A stretch of DNA of 64,000 nt from CAVVIO01 sp963748095. GTDB taxonomy: Bacteria; Bacteroidota; Bacteroidia; Bacteroidales; UBA10428. The first letter of the stretch is position 1, and each line of letters opens with the position of its first letter. The stretch is taken from the NCBI GenBank assembly GCA_963748095.1, contig CAVVIO010000005.1:1-64000 (forward strand). The letters run 5' to 3'. Shown one piece after another: positions 48,836-58,700 of this stretch. A program made the translations under genes and the position numbers. The notes under the pieces were generated by a model that saw only the letters and a program-made list of their open reading frames with translations, was not told the origin of the DNA and did not search any database.

Positions 48836-48856
48836 AAAATTTTATCTAATTATTAT

Positions 48857-48868
48857 GTAAGTACTTAC
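48857..48868. promoter_or_regulatory. TetR operator, export-operon side
   Basis: GTAAGTACTTAC is a perfect 12-bp palindrome between tetR and the outer-membrane gene. It shares GTAAGTA and the extension TACTTACTTAT with the tetR-side site, though the half-sites are 4 bp closer here. Confidence 0.65.
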
Positions 48869-48884
48869 TTATTTGATTTAAATT

Positions 48885-49796
48885 ATGAAAAAAAAACATT
48901 ATTTCTGGAGCTTACTGGTACTCGTGCTAATGAGTATTCAACTTCAAGGGCAGACCAGTACACCGGCAGACACGGGCAGAAAATATACTTACTTTTTTTC
49001 AGCCCTGAATATCCGGTCGCAGGTAATTGAAAACCATTCTTTTATGGTGCGTTTAAATGCCGAAATTCCTAACTATTTTAAATGGATGAATGCCAAAACG
49101 GGAAAAATGGAAAAACTCTCTGATAAATCCATAATGAACGAAATGTTGCTCACAGCATCAGTTGATTATGGAATGACTCCTAAACTGAGTCTTTTTGCAC
49201 AAATTCCATTTTCGTTCATTCACCATTATTCGCCCATGGGTGAAGTGAGTGGCTCGGGGCTTTCGGATATTGTTGCAGGCGCTTATTACAACTTGTTGGG
49301 AAATGCAGAGACCACCAATGTGCTTACTACTGAAGGCTCTCTCTATTTTCCAACCGGAAAAACCAAGAACCTTACTGTTTCTAATTATCCAACCGGACTT
49401 GGAGTATTTCGACTCAGAGGCGATGTTTCCGTCCTTCACCGGTTGAATACTTCTACCATCGGACTATCCGGATATTATGAGTACCGGGCTAATAATGATT
49501 CGGTAAATGTTGGTGATGTTCTGGGGCTTAATATCCTCAAACAGGATTATTTCAACACTTCTTTTGGAAATTTTGGATTGGAATATGGTGCTTTCAGCGC
49601 TTATCAATTTAAAAACAGTAAACGCGGAACCGATATACAGAATACCGATGATTTTTCATCAGGTGCTGTTATTGGCGGATACTATGAGTATCTCAGTCAT
49701 TTGTTCCTGCGCTTTGATATTCCTTATACCATTTATCAAAACAAAAGTTTTTTAACCAAATACCAGGTGTTGATACAAATTGATTACAGGTTTTAG
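48885..49796 (+). CDS. outer-membrane protein of the export operon
   Basis: 303 aa with a signal peptide (YFWSLLVLVLMSIQLQGQ) and a chain of amphipathic beta-strands ending in an aromatic residue (QIDYRF), as expected for an outer-membrane barrel. SLFAQIPFSFIHHYSPMG and LYFPTGKTKN are typical of the phenol-degradation/transporter-like barrel proteins. The first gene of the TetR-controlled operon, 27 bp before the HlyD-type gene. It may form an additional channel; its exact role is unknown. Confidence 0.7.
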   Translation: MKKKHYFWSLLVLVLMSIQLQGQTSTPADTGRKYTYFFSALNIRSQVIENHSFMVRLNAEIPNYFKWMNAKTGKMEKLSDKSIMNEMLLTASVDYGMTPKLSLFAQIPFSFIHHYSPMGEVSGSGLSDIVAGAYYNLLGNAETTNVLTTEGSLYFPTGKTKNLTVSNYPTGLGVFRLRGDVSVLHRLNTSTIGLSGYYEYRANNDSVNVGDVLGLNILKQDYFNTSFGNFGLEYGAFSAYQFKNSKRGTDIQNTDDFSSGAVIGGYYEYLSHLFLRFDIPYTIYQNKSFLTKYQVLIQIDYRF

Positions 49797-49823
49797 CAGT
49801 AAAAACATTTAAAACATAATGAT

Positions 49824-50627
49824 ATGAGAAACAAACTTTTATACTTAATACTGATTGTTCTTGGTGCAAATGGATTTGTTTCCTGTCACCGAAGTAAACA
49901 AGCAACCGATAGTACCCTCTTTTCCGGTTACATTGAAAACACTCAGATAAATGTAACAACCAGAATACCCGGTAGAATTACAGCTATTTATGTAAATGAA
50001 GGCGATACAATTAAGCAAGGTGAAAACGTTGCCCAGTTAGATCCGCGTGAAATATTGGCAAATCGTGCAGTTCTACTGGCAAAGTTGCGGAATGTTGAAG
50101 CAAATAAAAAAAGGGTTGAGAACCTGTATAAAGCCGGTGCTGTTTCGCAACAGAAACTGGATGAGATAACAACAGGCTATGAAATGCTTACTGAACAATT
50201 GAGGGCAGTGGATATTAATGTGGACGATATGACAATTACTGCTCCTACAGACGGGATTGTGAATGTAAAGGTTTTGGAAGTTAATCAAATGATGGCCCCT
50301 GGGATGCCGGTTATAGTAGAAACAGATCCTGAAGGAACCTGGGCAAGATTTAATATACCTGAAACATATATCGACCAACTGAATTTAGGGGATTCTTTTA
50401 CTTTAAACAGCAACATAGGCAACTTGAATTTCAAAGCCAAAATAACTCAGATACTCCCGATGGCAGATTTTGCAACTCGTACTCCTACCACGCTGAGGGA
50501 TCAACATGATGTTCGAACCTTTGATGTTAAAATGAAGATTCTCGATCATCAGTTAAAGTGTAAACCCGGTATGACAGTCTATTTAAGTCTGAAATCAGCT
50601 GGAAATCAATATACCACACAAAATTAA
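49824..50627 (+). CDS. HlyD-family membrane fusion lipoprotein
   Basis: 267 aa, the periplasmic adaptor linking an inner-membrane exporter to TolC. A lipoprotein signal ends at Cys21 (GANGFVSC). Then come the barrel-sandwich (biotinyl-lipoyl-like) half motifs ITAIYVNEGDTIKQGENVAQLD and ITAPTDGIVNVKVLEVNQMM flanking a short alpha-hairpin (about residues 75-125), and a beta-barrel domain. It is 6 bp before the permease gene. Confidence 0.88.
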   Translation: MRNKLLYLILIVLGANGFVSCHRSKQATDSTLFSGYIENTQINVTTRIPGRITAIYVNEGDTIKQGENVAQLDPREILANRAVLLAKLRNVEANKKRVENLYKAGAVSQQKLDEITTGYEMLTEQLRAVDINVDDMTITAPTDGIVNVKVLEVNQMMAPGMPVIVETDPEGTWARFNIPETYIDQLNLGDSFTLNSNIGNLNFKAKITQILPMADFATRTPTTLRDQHDVRTFDVKMKILDHQLKCKPGMTVYLSLKSAGNQYTTQN

Positions 50628-50633
50628 AAAGTG

Positions 50634-51806
50634 ATGAAAGCTTTAAAAATGGTATTACAAATTTTAATGAAGATCATACTTATCTCACTGGCACTGATTT
50701 TATTTTTCAGCCTGATGGCCGGTATGTATTTCAAAAGTACTCCCTTAAAAATCAGGACCGCCATTGTTGATCAGGATAACTCTCCATTAAGCAGATCTGT
50801 CATACACAACATCCGAGCTTCGGAATATTTTAATGTTACTGGTCAGGTTGTTGATTATCTGGAATTACAGAAGATGATTGACAGGGGTGATATTGATGTG
50901 GGAATTGTTATTCCGAATAATGCCTACAAGGATATTCTGAATAAAAGGAGCGTCAGCATTCTGGCAGTGCTGAATGGAACTGCCAATCCCATTGTTCCAA
51001 AAATGGCAATGATGATGCTTGGTAAAATAACGATGACCATCAATAATCAAATAGAAATGAAGATCAGGGTTGAAGATCTCGGGGCTATACCTAATGTCAG
51101 GCATCCAAAGAAACCTCTGCTTTCTGTAAATGAAAGGGTATTCTACTCTCCTTCGCTCAGCATGGAGTCTTCCATGTTACCCGCCTTTATGGGTCTGGCA
51201 ATGCAGATAGTTTCCATGCTTATTATCTTATTCATTCTGACAGCCAGTTTCAAATCATTCATTAGCAAAACACCCGGTTTAAAGTCCATCCGGCAACTTC
51301 CGGTCAGTATGCTTATCCCACCGGTATTTATTTCATTGTTAATTGTGGGAGCCGCTATATCCATAGCATTTTTCACAACAATGACACTTTTCGATGTTCC
51401 ATTCACAAACCACGTCATGTGGAATGTTATAGCGATTATTTTCATTTTTGTTTTGTCAATGGAAAGCATATCCTATTTTCTGACGCTCAATATCAAAAAC
51501 AGCCCCATCCTGGCTGGTATAATTACACTCATCGTGATGCCGGCTTTCATGTATTCCGGATACCTGGTGCCTCTTGAACAAATGGCCGAAATTCCAAAAA
51601 TTATTGGAAACTGGTTCCCATTAAGTCACTATCTGCGTGCACTCTATCCGGTATTTAACCACCGCCAGGCATTGTCTGTAGTATCTCCTGAATTGAATAC
51701 ATTATTGAAATATTCAGCTTTGTTTTTGGGTCTGTCGGCGATCTCTATATTAATCGGTCAGATTGAACGAAAAAAAATTCTGAAGAAAACGGTGGAAAAT
51801 AATTAA
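50634..51806 (+). CDS. ABC-2 type exporter permease
   Basis: 390 aa of the ABC2_membrane_3 (YhhJ/YbhR) type: one N-terminal helix (LMKIILISLALILFFSLMAG), a periplasmic domain of about 140 residues (IVDQDNSPLSRSVI, DIDVGIVIPNNA), then five helices with the family signature AGIITLIVMPAFMYSGYLVPLEQM and NWFPLSHYLRALYPV. I use ATG 50634; a GTG one codon earlier also opens the frame. No ATP-binding subunit lies in the operon or elsewhere in the window. Drug or lipid export is likely. Confidence 0.85.
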   Translation: MKALKMVLQILMKIILISLALILFFSLMAGMYFKSTPLKIRTAIVDQDNSPLSRSVIHNIRASEYFNVTGQVVDYLELQKMIDRGDIDVGIVIPNNAYKDILNKRSVSILAVLNGTANPIVPKMAMMMLGKITMTINNQIEMKIRVEDLGAIPNVRHPKKPLLSVNERVFYSPSLSMESSMLPAFMGLAMQIVSMLIILFILTASFKSFISKTPGLKSIRQLPVSMLIPPVFISLLIVGAAISIAFFTTMTLFDVPFTNHVMWNVIAIIFIFVLSMESISYFLTLNIKNSPILAGIITLIVMPAFMYSGYLVPLEQMAEIPKIIGNWFPLSHYLRALYPVFNHRQALSVVSPELNTLLKYSALFLGLSAISILIGQIERKKILKKTVENN

Positions 51807-51828
51807 AAATAATGGAGGACACATAGTC

Positions 51829-53220
51829 ATGAACTATAAAATTAATATTCAAAAAATGAAACCATTTGCCATACTATTACTGATATTTTTGATGCTACCC
51901 GGGCATGTTTCAGCACAGCGGAATCTAACATTAGACAAAGCTGTTGAGATTGCACTGGATAATAATTATGGCATAAAAGCAGGAGAAAGTCATCTAAAAG
52001 AAGCTGAAGCAAAATATACTCAGGCACATTCCACATTTTTGCCTCAGGCGAATGCGCTTTCAAAATATTTTTATACCAATAACCTTCCCGCTATGTATCC
52101 ACTGGCAGGCACCAGCGTGCCGGTTTTAAATAACGGATCTCCCACAGGTGATAATATCATCATGCATCCAATGGCTCCATATCCTGATAATAACAGGGAT
52201 GTAATGACTTTGGATTTTAATGTTACCTATCCTATTTATACCGGAAATAAAAGGAAAAATGCTGTAAGCAGCACTTTGGATCTTGAAACAGCATATAAGT
52301 ATGATCTTGATGAAACGAAAGCACTGACTGTTTTAAATGTAAAAACAGTATTTTATAATATTCTGTTTATAAATGAATTAATAAAAGTCCAGGAGGAGGC
52401 TCTTCATCAGATGAATGACCATCTTGCACTGGCTGAAAAAGCGTATTCGGAAGGTGTGCGTTCTGAATTTGATGTATTGAGTTTTAAAAATAAAATTGAA
52501 GAATTCAAGAGTAAAATAATTGAGATCGAAGGGAATAAAAAAATTGCCTTACTGGGATTAAAAAATTTGATGGTGTTGCCCGACTCCGTTAATATTGAAT
52601 GCAGTGGGAATTTCGGAGATGACAGCTTCCTGTTTGATTCATTTAATTCCAAAAATATTGACAGCCTGGTGAATAAAAATAATAAAATGCAGTATTTAAA
52701 ATCGATGGAACAGGTGCTGGAGAAGAAGGCGAAAATTGATGCCGCGGAGAAACTGCCGGTTTTGTTTGCCTTTGGTAATTATCATATTTATCACGGGATG
52801 GATTTCCCTCCCTTTGACGATAACTGGAGACAAGGCTATGCTGTTGGATTGGGATTAAAAATTAACCTCTTCGATGGGAACATGTCAAAAGGTAAAGTTG
52901 CCGAAGAAAAAGCCGGTATTGAAAAAATCAATAATTATCAGGCTGGTCTTGGCTTAAAATTAACTTTTGAAATTCAAAAATCGTTCGAAAATATTGAATC
53001 ACTTAATGCCCAGAAGACTTCAACGGAAAATAATCTTCAGGTTACTAAAAAAGCATACGAAATAGCTAAAACAGCATACAAAAACGGTATCATAACAAAT
53101 ATAGAACTTGATGATGCTCAATTAAATATAACCAGGTCACAAACTTATATCCTGAATATTGAAAAAAGCATTTTAATTGAATACGCAAACCTGGAATATT
53201 TAGATGGAAAACTTAAATAA
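51829..53220 (+). CDS. TolC-family outer-membrane efflux protein
   Basis: 463 aa with a signal peptide (MKPFAILLLIFLMLPGHVSAQ, beginning at residue 10 of the frame; either Met could start). The two outer-membrane efflux protein repeats are visible: LTLDKAVEIALDNNYGIKAGESHLKEAEAKYTQAHSTFLPQ and, in the second half, VGLGLKINLFDGNMSKGKVAEEKAG. Long coiled-coil segments follow each. A GGAGGA at 51814-51819 is an unusually good ribosome binding site for this phylum. It completes the adaptor-permease-channel set. Confidence 0.9.
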   Translation: MNYKINIQKMKPFAILLLIFLMLPGHVSAQRNLTLDKAVEIALDNNYGIKAGESHLKEAEAKYTQAHSTFLPQANALSKYFYTNNLPAMYPLAGTSVPVLNNGSPTGDNIIMHPMAPYPDNNRDVMTLDFNVTYPIYTGNKRKNAVSSTLDLETAYKYDLDETKALTVLNVKTVFYNILFINELIKVQEEALHQMNDHLALAEKAYSEGVRSEFDVLSFKNKIEEFKSKIIEIEGNKKIALLGLKNLMVLPDSVNIECSGNFGDDSFLFDSFNSKNIDSLVNKNNKMQYLKSMEQVLEKKAKIDAAEKLPVLFAFGNYHIYHGMDFPPFDDNWRQGYAVGLGLKINLFDGNMSKGKVAEEKAGIEKINNYQAGLGLKLTFEIQKSFENIESLNAQKTSTENNLQVTKKAYEIAKTAYKNGIITNIELDDAQLNITRSQTYILNIEKSILIEYANLEYLDGKLK

Positions 53221-53346
53221 GCTTATAGCCTTCGCTCACAGGTCGGGATCACATAATCATCAAGTGACTCTTAATTTGATACAAATAGGGTTATATACCA
53301 TAATAAAGTGGATAGATGTAACTTATAACATTAAAAAATAATAGTC

Positions 53347-54738
53347 ATGAATGAAAAATTTGATGTAATTATAATCGGTGGAGGTCCTGGTGGAACTCCT
53401 GCCGCTATGCAATTAGCTGCAAACGGAAAAAAGGTTTTGTTAGCTGAAGAATCAGGAAAGCTCGGTGGCGCTTGTTTGTTTGTGGGATGTATCCCTTCAA
53501 AAATAATCAAACATCACGCTGATGAGTTTTTAACCTGGGAGCAAAATGCTTCCTCTTCTGCCGATTCAAAAGCAGCCTTAGCCAAAACATGGCAAATGAT
53601 TGGTCAGGATATGGATCGAATCCTCAATGGCCGTTCCTCGGCAGCCGTAAAGCAAGTCAACCAGATGCCGATTACTTTTGTGTCCGGGAAAGCGCGGTTC
53701 GTCTCAAATAAGGAAATAGAAATCAACAACACCCTGTATTTATTTGACAAAGCAATCATCGCTACCGGATCCCATTCGTTTGTTCCTCCTTTTAAAGGAA
53801 ACGGTGTAAATGAGGTGTTAACCAGTGAAGTGTTATTTAAACAACCAACATTACCATCGTCCCTGCTGATTGTGGGTGGAGGCCCTATTGGCATTGAACT
53901 GGCTCAAATGTTAACAAAACTCCATGTGAAATGCAGCATCATAGAAATGATGCCGGGCTTGTTGCCCGGTGTGGTAGAACCAGAATTTGCCGAAGGCATT
54001 GCCGGAAAACTGCAAGAAACAGGAACTGAGGTATACACTCATTCCAAGGTTGAAGAAATCAATAAGACAGATGGTAAGTTTCAGACCACTTTTGTGGATG
54101 CCCAGGGAAAAACCCAGACACTTCTCACGGATAAAGTATTGGTTGTTACGGGGAAAGTACCTTCCCTTGAAGGACTGAACCTGGAAGCCACTGACATACG
54201 TTTCGAGCGCAATGGTATTGTAGTTGATGAATTCCTGGAAACTACCGTAGCAGGAATTTACGCAACTGGTGATGTAGTATTGGGCGCTCCTAAATTTGCC
54301 CATACTGCCACCTATGAAGCACATATTGCAGGAAAGAATATTTTAGGTGGAAAAATCAGCAAGGTTAATTTTAACAAAAATGCGTGGGTGCTATTCTCTG
54401 ACCCTGAAATAGCCGCAGCCGGCTTAACAGAAGCGGAAGCGCTGAAAGCGGGCTTTGATGTGGTAAGCGGAATCTATAATTATAAAGTGGATGCTATGTC
54501 GCAAATAAGCGGTGATACGTTTGGATTCCTGAAGTTTGTTGTCAATAAGCATAATCAGGAAATTTTGGGTGTCCATCTCTTTATCAACGGCGCTGCTTCG
54601 TTGAGTGGAGAAGCTTCGCTGATTGTTTCTAACAAATTAACCTTAATGGATGTGGCACAAACAATTCATCCCCATCCTACGCTCTCAGAAGCTTTTGCTT
54701 TTTTGGCAATGAAAATGATGTCTGAATTTTTGGATTAA
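53347..54738 (+). CDS. dihydrolipoamide dehydrogenase-like FAD/NAD disulfide oxidoreductase
   Basis: 463 aa. The FAD motif is VIIIGGGPGGTPAAMQLA, the redox disulfide GGACLFVGCIPSK (Cys43, Cys48), the NAD motif LLIVGGGPIGIELAQML, and the second FAD site GIYATGDV. The C-terminal active-site HPHPTLSEAF carries the His-Glu pair. These are the marks of Lpd/mercuric reductase family enzymes. No E1/E2 or lipoyl genes are nearby, so a role with a 2-oxoacid complex is not supported by context; it lies 126 bp after tolC and may be co-transcribed. Confidence 0.82.
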   Translation: MNEKFDVIIIGGGPGGTPAAMQLAANGKKVLLAEESGKLGGACLFVGCIPSKIIKHHADEFLTWEQNASSSADSKAALAKTWQMIGQDMDRILNGRSSAAVKQVNQMPITFVSGKARFVSNKEIEINNTLYLFDKAIIATGSHSFVPPFKGNGVNEVLTSEVLFKQPTLPSSLLIVGGGPIGIELAQMLTKLHVKCSIIEMMPGLLPGVVEPEFAEGIAGKLQETGTEVYTHSKVEEINKTDGKFQTTFVDAQGKTQTLLTDKVLVVTGKVPSLEGLNLEATDIRFERNGIVVDEFLETTVAGIYATGDVVLGAPKFAHTATYEAHIAGKNILGGKISKVNFNKNAWVLFSDPEIAAAGLTEAEALKAGFDVVSGIYNYKVDAMSQISGDTFGFLKFVVNKHNQEILGVHLFINGAASLSGEASLIVSNKLTLMDVAQTIHPHPTLSEAFAFLAMKMMSEFLD

Positions 54739-54802
54739 TTCTATTAAGTTGTAACCGGTTCAACACTATCCTGACAGCCTTACATTTTTTGAAGTAACTT
54801 TT

Positions 54803-55732
54803 TTAATCTAAATTGAAATTCCAGAAGTCCCCATTGGGACTTTTGGTATTAAATAAATTAAAAGCAATCCCCAGCTCAATGCCATACGCATTTGCCTTAA
54901 TTTTATCGTTTCGGTCCATCAGTGTATTAATATGTTGACCGCTATTGACCAAAGTAAATGGAATTTCATCATTGTATTTCGAGATGTCCCTCATGCCTAA
55001 ATATGTATTAAAGCCCGCTGTTAGCGAAATTCTTGATGTTAATTTATATTTAACTCCAACAGCCAATTGAATACCAATATTATTTTTCAACTTCAATTTA
55101 TTATTATATGTCATCGATTTGTTTGTTGGATAGAAGTAAGGAGAATCAGGAACATCAGTGTCGCTTAAAACAACATTGTATTTGGGATAATACCCGTAGG
55201 CCGTATAATTCATGGTTGCATTGTATTTTTTGCTAATTACAATTGAATAATAGGCCCCAGCATTCAAATACAAATCCAACCATGGATATAAAGTATAGTC
55301 GATATGTATAAGCAGCGGTATATTAATGAAACCCGTTTTTTGCATTTCATTCAGGTTATTACCATTCTCAAATAAATGTACGCTGTCGTTGTCAATGTCT
55401 GTAATCCATAACGAATCGTTATAATTAAAACTATGCTGAGTTCTGTAATAGCTATAATTCAGACCAATTGAAATACCTGCATTGAATTTTTTATATTTTT
55501 TAAAATAATACGTCATATCAAAACCAACGATAATTCCGGGTTTCACTATTTCTGCGCTGTTGAATTTATTGCTTTTCAATTGGGTAAGTGCTGGCGCAAC
55601 ATGACCATTTATTATACATTTCGATAAAATACCATTAATTATATCCGGTAGCTTTTCTGTGTTTTGCCCTGTTGCACCAATTGTTTTGAAAACAAGCAAA
55701 ATTATAAGTATATGTTTTATAAATCCTTTCAT
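54803..55732 (-). CDS. PorT-like outer-membrane beta-barrel protein
   Basis: 309 aa with a signal peptide (LIILLVFKTIGATGQ) and beta-strand-rich segments (GIIVGFDMTYYFKKYKKFNAGISIGLNYSYYRTQ; LKNNIGIQLAVGVKYKLTSRISLTAGFNTYLGMRDI) typical of the outer-membrane protein beta-barrel family of Bacteroidota. It lies 35 bp downstream of the giant MBG-repeat gene in the same direction. Co-transcription suggests a link to its secretion or display; a T9SS-associated role is only a guess. Confidence 0.7.
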   Translation of the reverse strand: MKGFIKHILIILLVFKTIGATGQNTEKLPDIINGILSKCIINGHVAPALTQLKSNKFNSAEIVKPGIIVGFDMTYYFKKYKKFNAGISIGLNYSYYRTQHSFNYNDSLWITDIDNDSVHLFENGNNLNEMQKTGFINIPLLIHIDYTLYPWLDLYLNAGAYYSIVISKKYNATMNYTAYGYYPKYNVVLSDTDVPDSPYFYPTNKSMTYNNKLKLKNNIGIQLAVGVKYKLTSRISLTAGFNTYLGMRDISKYNDEIPFTLVNSGQHINTLMDRNDKIKANAYGIELGIAFNLFNTKSPNGDFWNFNLD

Positions 55733-55767
55733 CGTTTTAAAATTTAGTTTATTACGTATTCAAAAGT

Positions 55768-58700
55768 TTATTTTTGAATTATTACCCGTTCGAAATCTTT
55801 AAAGTCGCCCATTTGAATTTCCACCAGATAAATACCGTTCGCTACATAATTCAGATAACTATCTATTGTAACATATCTATTTGTTTTAACATATGAGAAC
55901 TCTTTCATTAATGCCCCTGTTGAATTATAAATCCGGACTGTAACAACACCATTTTCAGGATGCATAAAACCTATCTGAAAGTTTCTGTTTGTAATTGTAG
56001 GATAAACAAATACCTCAGTAGATTTTGACATTACTGTTTTCGAAGCAGAAAGTTTTTGACAACCGTTTATATCACTTATTGCTACCATGTAATTGCCATC
56101 CATATATTCGGGTGTAAGTTCTAAGAACTGACGATTATTTTTAATATTTGCCGGAAGTTCAGAACCATCGTCATAAGTCCATTTATATGTTTGGAATGTA
56201 TTAGAGGTATTATCAACCACCAGAATCGAAATAATACCTGTTTTTTTCTTTTCGTAAATAACAGGGGTAATTACAGGATACTCCTTAATACTTACAACCT
56301 CAGACCTGTTTTCACAAGTTGTAGCATTATCAATAACCTTCAAACTATAAGAACCATCAGCGGTTTCAGGTAGTGTATATTCCGAGCTACCATCGGAGGT
56401 TATATCTAATCCATCTTTTTGCCAAATGTATGTTAAGCTGTTATTTGTATTTAAACAGCTGAGGGTGCTACCGGGACATAACCAATTTTCGTCTGTGGAT
56501 GTAACATCAGCAATTACAGGTTTCTGTGGTAGCGGATCGGTCTGGAATATAATTTCGGACAATTGCACCCTATTTCCTGCTATATCGCTAAACGTTCCTT
56601 CCTTTACAGCTAAATAATAAGTTGAATTGCAATTCAGGTCGGCCGAAATTGTTATCACAGGCAGACTTTCTCCCTCAGTCAGATTACTATTAACAATGGT
56701 AAAAGGAACGTCGACACCATCGATGTCTCCTTCGCGAAGAATAATTGCATTTGCTATGTCAGGTCCTGTCTGTATTACCGTTTCGGAGAATTTAATAACC
56801 ATTGTATCAAAAACATGAACCGTTACTTTATCTGTTAAAGAGGGGAAAGTAACAACCGGAATTATGACATCATCCGGGGTAATGTTAAAATCAGTGGCTA
56901 TAAATGTTATTGTGTAATTATTACCGGCACTTAATGTCCCCTGGGTTATAGCATAATTACCTACATCCTCTCCTTCAATCCTGCTTAGTGTTCCTGTAAA
57001 AACATCTTCATTTATCAAAGCAGGGTATATAATATAAGTAAATATTGGGTCTGCCGTTCCATGAATTTTGGTTTGACCGACATTGGCCGTAACAGTAATT
57101 GCCATGGTTTCTACGACCATGTTATCACTGGCAGTACCCTGGAAGTTTGCATCATTAACTGTACCAACCACCGCGTAAGTTCCGGCATTGGTTGGCGCTG
57201 TTGCTGAACCATCATAAGTAAAGTCAACAGTGAGCCCTGCTGGTGATGTTGTGGCAACAGCCGGTATCGGTGAACCTGTATAAGTGGGTGTCAGTCCTGT
57301 CAGAGTAACCGTGGCCGAAGCCTTACCGATTATCATACTTTCACTTGCATTACCCTGGTAGTTTGCATCATTAACTGTACCAACCACCGCGTAAGTTCCG
57401 GCATTGGTAGGCGCTGTTGTTGATCCATCATAAGTAAGATCAACAGTAAGCCCTGCTGGTGTTGTTGTTGCACCAGCTGATATGGGTGCACCTGTATAAG
57501 TAGGTGTCATGCCTGTTAAGGTAACCGTGGCCGAAGCCTTACCGATTATCATACTTTCACTTGCATTACCCTGGTAGTTTGCATCATTAACAGTACCAAC
57601 CACCGCGTAAGTTCCGGCATTGGTAGGCGCTGTTGCTGACCCATTATAAGTAAGATCAACAGAAAGCCCGGCGGGTGATGTTGTGGCAATAACCGATATG
57701 GGTACACCTGTGTAAGTAGGTGTCAGGCCTGTGATGGTAACCGTGGCTAAAGCCTTGCCGATTATCATGTTTCCACTGGAAGAGCCTTCATAATTTGCAT
57801 CATTAACTATACCAACCACTGCATAAGTCCCTGAATCAGTTGGCGCTGTTGTTGACCCATCATAAGTAAGGTCAACAGAAAGCCCGGCTGGTGTTGTGGT
57901 GGCAATGGCCGGTATCGGTGAACCTGTATAAGTGGGTGTCAGTCCTGTCAGAGTAACCGTGGCCGAAGCCTTACCGATTATCATGTTGCTACTTGCAGTA
58001 CCCTGGTAGTTTGCATCATTAACTGTACCAACCACCGCGTAAGTTCCGGCATTGGTTGGCGCTGTTGCTGAACCATCATATGTGAAGTCAACAGTAAGCC
58101 CTGCTGGTGTTGTGGTAGCACCAGCTGATATGGGTGCACCTGTATAAGTGGGTGTCAGTCCTGTCAGGGTAACCGTGGCCGAAGCCTTGCCGATTATCAT
58201 GCTTCCACTGGAAGTACCCTGGTAATTTGCATTATTAATTGTACCAACTACCGCGTATGTTCCGGCATTGGTTGGCGCTGTTGCTGAACCATCATAAGTG
58301 AAGTCAACAGTAAGCCCGGCGGGTGTTGTGGTGGCACCAGCTGATATGGGTACACCTGTATAAGTGGGTGTCAGTCCTGTCAGGGTAACCGTGGCCGGAG
58401 CCTTGCCGATTATCATACTTCCACTGGAAGAGCCCTGGTAATTTGCATTATTAATTGTACCAACTACCGCGTATGTTCCGGCATTGGTCGGCGCTGTTGC
58501 TGACCCATCATAAGTGAAGTCAACAGTGAGCCCGGCGGGTGTTGTTGTGGCACCGGCTGATATGGGTGCACCTGTATAAGTGGGTGTCAGTCCTGTCAGG
58601 GTAACCGTGGCAGTAGCCTTGCCGATTATCATACTTCCACTGGAAGTACCCTGGTAATTTGCATTATTAATTGTACCAACTACCGCGTAAGTTCCGGCAT

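Noticed and set aside
53347..54738. Lipoamide dehydrogenase of a 2-oxoacid dehydrogenase complex
   Set aside because: The motifs fit the wider family, but no E1/E2 or lipoyl genes are nearby; the specific role is left open.
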